DNA of 64,000 nt from Allolobophora icterica (taxonomy: Eukaryota > Annelida > Clitellata > Crassiclitellata > Lumbricidae): NCBI GenBank assembly GCA_963556255.1, contig OY744616.1:9894991-9958990 (forward strand), in the 5' to 3' direction. Positions 56,501-64,000 of this stretch are shown here, piece after piece; the first letter of the stretch is position 1; each line of letters begins with the position of its first letter. A program made the position numbers and the translations under genes. The notes beneath the pieces are model-generated. The model saw nothing but the letters and a program-made list of their open reading frames with translations, was not told the origin of the DNA and searched no databases.

Positions 56501-59500
56501 TCAAAAGGCTTCATTATGATGCAAACTTGTAATAACATCATTGCTTTAATAATAATAATAATCATAGATATGGTTCCCATAGAGGGACTCAACTGGGTAC
56601 ACCAACATGAAGGAGAAAGTTCCAAATATCCAAGGGTTCTAAATATATTCTGCTGGCTTTGGTACACATCCCAAGTAGAGATCTTACAGTTGCACGATGT
56701 CATATGCAAAGTACCTTTGTGTAGTTTTCGCTGTGGTTCTTTGCAAAGTACATCATGCAAGAGAGTGCAAGCATTCCAGGTGGCACTCGAACAAAGTCCT
56801 CAGCTGGGTTCATCTGATTCTGAAAAGAAGCACATACCTACATGTATTTAAACAGATTTTTTGTGACTTTTATTTAACTTTCACTAGCTGTAGGCAGATC
56901 AGAGAGAAAAGAAAGATTCCTTGGCAACGTTGTAGTCATAAAGAGATAAGAAGACTAAAGCAGTGAATTCACCACTGCACCCAAGACTAGATTAGATGTA
57001 TAACATAGGCAACGATTGCCACAAACATTGCACTGGCGTTGTTCTGTTGCACTTGAACAGCTACAACAGCCATCAGGCCTCAACCACATCTCCCAGCTGC
57101 ATTAAGAGGTTATTGTGAGGCACTTATATACCGGGTAAATTCATTCATTCATTCATTCATTCAAAAATTTAATATAGCGCACCTTCAAGAAACCTACTCA
57201 GAAGCGCTCCCAGCCCAGCCACGGCAATAGAGATTAGACTTGAGCAGCTTGTAAAAAGCAGATGTGTTACCCCTAGGGAGAAGGCGAATCTCTAATGGAA
57301 GACCATTCCAATTGGAGGGCCCAGCTATAGAGAAAGCCCGGCGTTGCCTAATTGTGGAGCGAGCCCGAGAGACTAGAAGTTCTCCCCCAGAAGAAGACCG
57401 AAGAGCACGCCGACCAACTGAATCAGAGACCGGGTGGCAGAGCTCACACAGATAGGCCAGGGCACAGCCTAAGAGACAGCACCATACCAGTACAGCAACC
57501 CTATAGCAGATACGCTGCGGGACAGGGAGCCAATGCAGCACATCACGCATGTATGCAGAAATAGGGGCATATTTAGGGATGCGTCCAATAAGCCGAGCAG
57601 CTGACCGAAGAACCCGGTCAAGGCGGCCAATCAATCCAAGCGGCAGACCAACCAAGATCGCACTGCAGTGATCCAGCCTGCTTGTTACAAAAGCATGTAT
57701 AAGGATGACATTAGCATCATGAGACAGAGAACGAGAAATAAGCCGCAACTGGCGCAGTTGATAATAACAGCTACGGGTAAGCTGGTTAACATGTTGGGAG
57801 AAGCTAAGAGTACGATCCAGGAGGACTCCTAAATCCTGAACCACGTCCAGGAAGGTGATATGGGGAAAAGCCTCTGCCACCAGGGGCCAATTAACACCCG
57901 CTAATCGCCTACCACCACCCAGCCAGATAAATTGAGTTTTAATAGCATTTAAGAGCAAGCGGTTGGAGGCTAACCAAGCAGAAAGGACCTCCATAGCTTG
58001 AGTCATCTGCTGTACAGCAGCTACCACCCCATCAGGGCGATAGTGAATGTATGCCTGAACATCATCAGCATACAGCTGGTGAAGAAGCCCGCATGCCTCC
58101 AACAAGGGGCCAATACCAGCGGTATAAATAATATAAAGTAAAGGGCCTAGCACTGAGCCCTGAGGAACACCATAAGGGGCAGGGACCCAGCCAGATCTAG
58201 AAGAGCCAAAAACTACACAGTTAGTGCGCTCTGACAAGAAGGAGCGAAGCCACTCAAGGGGCCCACCAGTCAGCCCAAAAGAGACAGAGAGGCGTTGGAG
58301 GAGAATGTGATGATCAACAGTGTCAAAAGCCGAGCTGACGTCAAAGAGGGCCAAAAGAGAGATCAACCCAGCATCCATGGCACCATAAAGGTCAGACAAA
58401 AGGCGGATTAAGAGGGTCTCCGTAGAGTGATTCCTGCGAAATCCAGATTGTTGAGAGGGCAGCAAACAATTCTTGTCTAAATAAACAATCAACTGATTTG
58501 CTACAATACGCTCCAAAACCTTGGAGAGAAATGATACATTAGCTATCGGGCGATAATTCGCCGGATCACTCGAGTCAAGTCCATCCCGTTTCAGTGCTGG
58601 GTGCAGAATGGACCGTTTCTGAGATGCCGGTAGATGGGCCTCGCGGATCGAGCGATTGCACATCATAGTGAGAAATGGGAGTAGAACGTCGATGAGATCC
58701 TGCACAAGAAACGTAGGCACAGGATCCAGTTCGCACGTCTTCGGAGCAGAGGTCATAATGAGCGCTCGCAGCTCAGCACTCGTGACCTCATGAAGGACGG
58801 AGAGACGGCAGTCCGTGGGTGGAAAGCGGAAGAGGTTGCCTCTCGGATGGATGATATCTTAGCGGCCAGTTTCTCAAGAAACTCGTCGGCGGTGAATGGC
58901 GGTGGCGCCTGTGCTTGCTGACTATCCGACCGGCGGCCAAGGAGGTCTTTGAAAGCAGTCCATAGCTTCTTTGGCTCACCCGACCGCCGGCTAATGATGG
59001 CCTCCCAATATTCCTGCTCCCTGCTTCGGTAGAAAGAGTGCATGTTTCGGACGAAACGAATCCAGTCAATCCGGTCCTTCGGAGATCGCGTTCGTCCAGA
59101 TATAGACACATAGGCCGATTGGTAAGAGCGCTCGCCTTGTAACGCAGAGCGTATGGGTTCGAGCATCCTCCCCTGAGATGGTCAGTGTGTAGGGACCTTG
59201 ATGAAGCCCTTCACTCACAGTTGCTCATCGCCATCAATTGATGCTTGGTCATTAGACAATGGTGCTTAATAAATGCAGAATAATTATATAAATAAATACT
59301 ACATACATTGTTGACAGAAGTACACAATAGTTTACCACGTAAGAAATTAACCTTACACCTTGAAGCATGAGTAATATAATGAAAAGTAAGAGACAGTTAG
59401 AAGCAATCCCAGCCTTACTCAGGTGAATTAAGTCTTTAAATATCCATATAATGTATCAATGGGGTAAATGTCATTCCAGGCAGATTTTAGAACACCTTTA

Positions 59501-62500
59501 GGGGCGAATAATAGTCCAGTGGTTACTGCACTGGATCGTCAACCCAAAGGTCAGGGTTCGAATCCCACTAGGACAGAAAGACATATGTTCCACTGCTGCC
59601 ACCTACAGAGCTCAGCTGTAAAATTAAAACATTGACCATACAACCTCAGACCACAAAGGAGCCTCCCGCTTCATATGCTGAGATATGAAGTCGCTTAGAC
59701 TTTGTTTACGCCATGCAGCCCCTGGGACCTAGCTTAAGGGACTGCTCTTTCGTTTTCTCTTTGACAGTTTCTCTACCACCTGTTGGCCCAGCACACAAAA
59801 GCTCAAACCTGAAATCCGAGTTTCTTGAACTCATTGAGATGACTCTGTCGTTTCGTGTTGGAACTTGACTCTGGGTCCGTGTCGAACGCTATCTGCCGCA
59901 ACTCCTGAATATTTGACTGGACACTCTGAAATTTTTTAAAGAACAAAAATCTACAAATCTTCAAACACCTAAGTGCCAAGTATTTTGTTTAAATTGTAGA
60001 GGCAATGCACAAACCAGCATTCAATTCAGTCCAGACACATTAATGAATAATTTCATAATGTGAATAAAAAACCAGCAGAAAACTTGGAATCATGAGTAAC
60101 ATTAAATGTCTTAACACATGCCCTACAGCCTAGGCTGTAACCGATGTCATCTGATCATTGATAAATACATGTATTATTCACGCAGTCTTACTAACACCGC
60201 ACTCTGGAAGTGCCAGTCCCAAGCCTGCAGAAAGGAGGAGGACAACACTAATCATCATATTTATGACACCGCACCGTTAAACAGAAGCTGTCTCTTTTTC
60301 TTAATGGACTGATCTTCTGGATGTTAACTGACTGCAACTCAGCTTTGGTGCACCATCAGTTGATGCCTTGTGCATTAGACCCCAGTGCTATAGAGTTCAC
60401 TAATTAATAATAAATCATAACAATATTATTATTATTAGCTTCTGCATGCAAGGATGACTAAATCATATTTTCTACCTGCTCGTTCACGTCAGCCGGAGTG
60501 TTGCGTTTCTCGTTCAAAAGATTGAACATAAGATTCTGTAGGATGTAGAGCTGGTGAGCCATGTCGGCGCTCAAGTTACCTTTACGAATGATGTTCTGAA
60601 AGAGCACCACCCAAAAGCATCTTCCAGTTACAACAGGTATAGGTAACGTACATAAACACTTGTAAATCTGCCTTCACAGAAATTTCACCTTAAAACTACA
60701 GCTATGGTAACAGATTTGTTTACAAGGCACAGCAGAAACTTACACTAAAACATACAGGTATGGTAACACTAAAATGCATAAGTATAGCAACACTACACCT
60801 AACTGAATACTGACAACACTGCAGTCATCTAGTACAGTGGTTCCCAAACTTTTCTGGGTCGCAACCCACATGTGAATATCTTGGCATGCATTGTGTATAA
60901 TTAAGCATTGTGTACTAAAATTTGCTTCGTAAATTGCTATCGAAATATGCAGATTTACGTACAGCGCTTAGAAATTTAAAGCATTAAAAGGAAACTTAGG
61001 TAAAAACAGTTTAAAATTTTGTGCAATCCAGCTAGTTATAGCCCAATCATAGTCAAATCTTGTTGCTGTAAAAATAAATGTTTCTCGAAAAAATGTGGCG
61101 ACCCACTTGCCAGAGCGTCGCGACCCACTTTTGGGTCGCGACCCACAGTTTGGGAAACTCTGATCTAGTAAGGCTGGAAGCCCAACTACCGATGCAGATA
61201 GCAAAATAATATCATCTGCATACATGATACATCCCAACCCAAACCAGCTGCCCTCGATTCCACAATAAACTTATTAACAAAAACGTTAAACACTGAAGGC
61301 GACAGAGAACTCACCTGCGGTTGACCGCTCTTAGCTGAAAATGACTTAGACATAGACATACTGCTGTTCCAACGTACTGCCACTGCTAGTTTACTATACC
61401 AATCTACCAGAATATCAACCACTCACACCGGGTAACCAGACTTTAGGAGCCTGGAACACAGCTTATATAATGACAGTGTCATCTGCCTTGCTAATATCCA
61501 AGGCTGCTGCGAATACAGTGCCACCCCTATCAACATAAAAATCAATCGAGAAGAGCATTGCAAATAATACATTAGCACACCCCACTCCTTGTTTGAACCC
61601 AAACTGAATCTCATCAGACTCGAAACATTCTTTACATATTCTTAACACAATGCATTTAAATAGTATGCAAATAACAGCGAAAAGAGTGACTGCTCGATAG
61701 TTATCAACAGAACTCAGATCATCCAATTTGTTTTTGACCAACAGGATTACAATGCCATTACCAAAAGCTTCCGGTACATGACAGTGACACACCATGCCTC
61801 TAAACAAGGCAGTGAGTAACACAAGATAGCATTAATTAAAATTAATAACCGGTCGTTGGCCTGTGGCCAGCTGGTGGTCCCTCGGATAGCACTGCTACGG
61901 CCCAGTCTCCAAGTTTAGTTGCTGTGGGCCCTTCCAGGGCTGGAACTGCTTGCATCAGGCCTTTAGTATTTACCTGATATTTGAGCTGTACCTTGAAACT
62001 CTGCTCAAGTTACTTTTTCTAGCTATGCTCTGATCCCTTGTATAGCCATGTTCTCAGCAATTGAGGGTTCTTAAACTGCTTCTTAAAAGTCCCAATACAT
62101 ACATACATGCCTCAATAAATAATAGTTAGTAGTGTTATGGTGTACACACATCAATAAATGATAATTTATATACATATATATCAATACTGTTAGTTTGCAT
62201 GAATCAATAAATGTTTACATGAAGAAAGCATTTAATGTTACTTACGTCAAGGATGTGATTTCTCATACTTTTGGACTGAAGATTTTCAGCAATTTTCTAA
62301 AGAAACAAATAAAGTAAGTTTTTGTAATTTTTCTGAATGCTGAATTCGTCTGATTTGGGGCCAAGTCGGTTGTGACATAGTACAATTGACTTAGCGCATT
62401 TTGTCAAAAATAGCAAATTTTGAGATTTGCGCATATAAAAGTTTTCATATTGCCACGTTGTTATTATTGAACTACTGATTTAATTAATAACATTTGAAAA

Positions 62501-63153
62501 GGAAAGACTGTGTCTTTCTTCAAGTTAATGCTATGCTTTTCATCATAAGAATCTAGGATTTGAAAGTCAATCGATTTAAAACTCATGAAGGTCATTGACA
62601 GCGCTTACAGAAGAGATAAAAGAAAAGCCAAAAACTGGATATAAAGAATGTTAATTTTTAAAGCTGTAAATAAAATACTGAATATTTTTAAGGCAAATCC
62701 TGAGTAATTTTCCTTCTGTGATGGCAGTTCTGCAACCGACAGTTTCCTATGGGAGATAGTATATCAAATCCCAAATGCAACAGCTATGCTTAATCCTTTA
62801 ATAGTTAAGTGGGGAGGAAGAAAACTGGTCACTGCCGTTTCCGAAACTAAAGAGAACTTTGGATGTAATCTGAGAAAACAGACCTTTCTTTTCTCTGGGT
62901 CGGCCCTCTGGAAGAGCGCATTGATCAGAGCAATGGCATTCTTCTGCACCTCTTCGTTTTGACTAAATGCCAACAACAGATTTCCACCTTAGTTCAAACT
63001 GACTCAAACAACAAGTGCAAGCCAGCCAAGTGCCGAACTGACAAATATGTTACGTGTGAAACTGGACATTCTTCATTCATTCATTCTTTCTTTCTTTCAT
63101 TCATTCATTCATTCATTCTTTTATTCAGAGCATTTATATAGCACCCTATATTT

Positions 63154-63234
<81 letters not shown>

Positions 63235-63894
63235 GAGGCAAGACAGAGGCTCATCTCTTAAATAGCAGAATTTCAACTGTTGAGGTATATGAACAGTCAA
63301 ATCAGCGTGGTATGGAGGTCTGTTTGGTGGTACACTAGGACACTAGGTCTGTAATCCAACTTTTGCAGGTTCAAGCCTGCTCAGTAGACTCCAAACACCA
63401 ACTCTGGAGAAGTTCTCATGCCTCTGATTGAGAATTGCTGACCCTGCATGTGTAATAAGTGCAAGAAAGAAATAAAGATAAACAAGAAAAACAGCAGTCC
63501 CTTAAGCTAGCCCCGAGGCAACCATGGGTACGAAGTGTTAGCGACTTCATTTTCTTAGCCTCGGCATACGAGCGCAGGTGGCCAGTCCTCTCCCTTGCCA
63601 TCTTATCTTCCCACAGACAGTGTATGGTCAGTGTACTCATCATAGCCGAGTTTGCTAGGGGTGCAAGTGGAGCAGAAATTTGGAACCAAATGTTTGCCCT
63701 GGGAGGGATTTTAACCCAGGACCTCTCGACTGCCATTCCAGCATGCTAACCACTATACCATTGAGCACCCCCATAAAAAATAAGGTATGTAAATTCATGC
63801 TTAAAGAACCTAGTCTGAAAAGTCCCACCTTTGTAAGTGTGGAATGAGACTGGAGGCTGAGACTTCTCGTTCGACAATGCTGTACTTGCCAGAA
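50572..63894 (-). CDS. ELMO: ELMO (engulfment and cell motility) protein, C-terminal ~506 residues; 5' end outside window
   Basis: ELMO binds DOCK-family exchange factors and helps activate Rac in phagocytosis and migration. Fourteen exons in view: 63894-63829, 62962-62884, 62296-62246, 60595-60476, 59925-59809, 56819-56715, 56198-56090, 55511-55375, 54684-54515, 53754-53645, 53055-52954, 52382-52315, 51343-51212, 50727-50572. The phases close over 1522 nt. Helical-repeat region: [45 protein letters not shown] domain: [52 protein letters not shown] domain: [19 protein letters not shown] through [15 protein letters not shown]-terminal PxxP tail [16 protein letters not shown], the DOCK SH3 ligand. 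Intron 8 (after FNK) appears to use a GC donor. The acceptor at 55511 was chosen because it restores frame and family length. Confidence 0.95.
50868..51052 (-). mobile_element. tRNA-derived SINE, family A, with partial core duplication
   Basis: Two successive cores (AATCGATGGC.CTGA..AATTGT..G, GGACTTGCTCAA) in the same orientation, in the last ELMO intron. Confidence 0.7.
51590..51655 (+). mobile_element. SINE family B 3' end with (CTT)n tail
   Basis: CTTCATATCAATGGCTGCCTCAGGGCTAGC-TTAAGGGACTGCTCTTC then (TTC)n; the same tail ends 55190 and 59760. Confidence 0.65.
52615..52690 (-). mobile_element. SINE family B fragment
   Basis: GGCAGTCCTCTCCCTTGCCATCTCATCTTCCCA block shared with 63590. Confidence 0.6.
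52700..52895 (-). mobile_element. tRNA-derived SINE, family A
   Basis: Complete copy: (AAT)n tail at 52705-52726, AGCATCAGCTGATGGCAATGAGC core, GGACTTGCTCAAGATCC, then the tRNA-like head ending near 52890 (inverted: TAGCCGACTGGTTAGAGCGC). Confidence 0.8.
53266..53618. mobile_element. hAT-type MITE (353 bp), second copy of the 7489 family
   Basis: Ends CAGGGCATATTTAAC and TTAAAATACGCACTA; flanks 53258-53265 and 53619-53626 are both gaaaggaa. It is inverted relative to 7489-7962 and ends only 27 bp from ELMO exon 53645-53754. Confidence 0.88.
53925..54415 (-). mobile_element. SINE family A tandem: repeated cores
   Basis: At least four cores (TCAAGGTCCCTACACA-type) follow one another in the same orientation, the third interrupted by a 172-bp hAT-type MITE (54156-54327). 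Confidence 0.7.
54156..54327. mobile_element. hAT-type MITE (172 bp) nested in a SINE
   Basis: Ends CAGGGGCGTCTA and TAGACGCCCCTG are perfect 12-bp inverted repeats. Flanks ggtgaagg (54148-54155) and ggcgaagg (54328-54335), a 7/8 match. Confidence 0.85.
54995..55190 (+). mobile_element. SINE family B, plus orientation
   Basis: GTACACTGACCGTACACTG, CCCTCATAAGCCCAGGCTAAG, CTTCATACCCATGGCTGCCTC and (TTC)n tail in order; inverse of 63490-63778. Truncated 5' (no tRNA head). Family D debris follows at 55197-55250. Confidence 0.65.
55535..55860 (-). repeat. Cluster of LINE-type 3' tails
   Basis: At least five GCTATATAAA-type motifs (near 55547, 55598, 55660, 55732 and 55788) with similar spacers (CACATAAAGACACACA twice). 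Looks like repeated or locally duplicated LINE tails in ELMO intron 7. Confidence 0.6.
56357..56498. repeat. ~23-bp minisatellite
   Basis: Six diverged units of AATTCAATTGTCCTGACC, between ELMO exons 56090-56198 and 56715-56819. Confidence 0.8.
57135..59120 (-). mobile_element. Non-LTR retrotransposon (CR1/L2-like) with long reverse transcriptase ORF
   Basis: Minus-strand frame 58756-57194 is open for 520 codons with all major RT boxes: [48 protein letters not shown] (first catalytic Asp), [23 protein letters not shown] (YADD), [16 protein letters not shown], then the C-terminal [17 protein letters not shown]. Upstream (59166-58850) the endonuclease-RT linker is in another frame ([15 protein letters not shown]); a single frameshift near 58845 separates them. 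The endonuclease is missing (5' truncation). The 3' end has GCGCTATATT and an (AATG)n tail at 57140-57165. In ELMO intron 5-6 region, antiparallel to none: same strand as ELMO. Confidence 0.92.
59115..59290 (+). mobile_element. tRNA-derived SINE, family A, plus orientation
   Basis: A box GCCGATTGGTAAGAGCGC, B box GGGTTCGAGCA, then GTAGGGACCTTGATGAAG.. and TTGATGCTTGGTCATTAGA, ended by AATAAATGCAG. It abuts the truncated 5' end of the LINE at 59120. Confidence 0.8.
59497..59760 (+). mobile_element. tRNA-derived SINE, family B, plus orientation (best head)
   Basis: A box AGTCCAGTGGTTACTGC and B box GGGTTCGAATCCC with normal spacing, then the family B body (ATGAAGTCGCTTAGACTTTG...) and tail CTTAAGGGACTGCTC. 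The tRNA part does not fold into a full cloverleaf. Confidence 0.78.
60340..60420 (+). mobile_element. Dispersed repeat family D
   Basis: CAACTCAGCTTTGGTGCACC, GTTGATGCCTTGTGCATTAGA, CTAATTAATAAT; see 22730. Confidence 0.55.
60790..60826 (-). mobile_element. LINE fragment, 3' side of the MITE insertion
   Basis: Continues the frame of the LINE at 61171-61830 after removal of the MITE ([12 protein letters not shown]). Confidence 0.5.
60835..61162. mobile_element. hAT-type MITE (328 bp) inserted in a LINE
   Basis: Ends CAGTGGTTCCCAAAC...GGGTCGC and GCGACCC...GTTTGGGAAACTCTG are inverted for ~30 bp with few mismatches; flanks 60827-60834 and 61163-61170 are both atctagta. Same terminal family as 19742-19919. 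Confidence 0.93.
61171..61830 (-). mobile_element. LINE reverse transcriptase fragment of a second clade
   Basis: Pieces in three frames: [66 protein letters not shown], then [17 protein letters not shown], and [14 protein letters not shown]. Order and spacing follow a non-LTR RT but the sequence differs from the 57135 element. Dead by frameshifts; interrupted by the MITE at its 3' side. Confidence 0.82.
63061..63235. repeat. (CATT)n and (TA)n microsatellites with LINE-type motif between
   Basis: (ATTC)n at 63067-63115, TTTATATAGCACCC (LINE 3' motif, inverted) at 63131-63145, then an ~78-bp TA run at 63157-63231. In ELMO intron. Confidence 0.85.
63490..63778 (-). mobile_element. tRNA-derived SINE, family B (most complete minus copy)
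   Basis: CAGTCCCTTAAGCTAGCCCCG, TTCATTTTCTTAGCCTCGGCA, CAGTCCTCTCCCTTGCCATC, then GGTCAGTGTACTCATCATAGCC, and on the minus strand a tRNA-like head with CAATGGTATAGTGG (A box) and GGGTTAAAATCCC (B box). Confidence 0.8.
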
Positions 63895-64000
63895 CTAAAG
63901 CAGAGCAGAACAACACAAGAAGATCGTTAAGATAATCTACATAATCTTAAACAGCTAATCCGATAAACACTGCACAAAAAACACATACAAAAAGACATCA

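Noticed and set aside
59497..59580. Possible tRNA gene (good A and B boxes)
   Set aside because: Acceptor and anticodon stems do not pair, and the sequence continues into a SINE body shared with other loci.

Overview
This is invertebrate animal genomic DNA, not bacterial or viral. Short exons with GT-AG junctions lie in introns of 0.2-3.9 kb, and the non-coding DNA is packed with truncated LINEs, tRNA-derived SINEs, hAT-type MITEs, mariner and pogo relics, a solo LTR, and micro- and minisatellites. I cannot name the species. The protein sequences fit a marine invertebrate, but that is an impression, not evidence.

Six protein-coding genes can be supported. From left to right they are: (1) a minus-strand 679-codon ORF (9773-11812) with an N-terminal helix like the PKA-anchoring helix of AKAPs and a 24-bp coding minisatellite; (2) LSM2 (+, 16960-18416, 4 coding exons), a subunit of the U6 snRNA / mRNA-decay LSm ring; (3) GALE (-, 21664-32588, 9 coding exons), UDP-galactose 4-epimerase; (4) COX6C (-, 36508-38072, 2 coding exons), a cytochrome c oxidase subunit; (5) CCDC24-like (+, 40693-46845, 9 exons); (6) the C-terminal two thirds of an ELMO engulfment/motility protein (-, 50572 to beyond 63894, 14 exons in view). 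All exon phases of genes 2-6 close without a frame error. The genes are unrelated in function and look like ordinary metazoan neighbours rather than a working cluster.

Layout: 1-9.7 kb is repeat-only DNA (minisatellites, LINE 3' ends, a 170-bp CA array, two neighbouring hAT MITEs). 9.8-18.4 kb holds the AKAP-like gene, a stack of nested transposons and LSM2. 19.7-33.3 kb is GALE, with LINE, SINE and MITE insertions in its introns. 33.9-40 kb is COX6C with a solo LTR in its intron. 40.7-46.8 kb is CCDC24 with an internally deleted mariner-type element in intron 8. 46.9-50.5 kb is intergenic. 50.4-64 kb is ELMO, with a nearly full-length LINE reverse transcriptase, many SINEs and three hAT MITEs in its introns.

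The most informative structures are transposon architectures whose insertion sites can be read base by base: a LINE split by a 3.4-kb hAT-type element that itself carries a pogo relic and a second hAT-type element containing a LINE/SINE tail; eleven hAT-type elements, ten with readable 8-bp target duplications; and a 65-72-bp palindromic repeat at four loci. I see no convincing new biochemical system.
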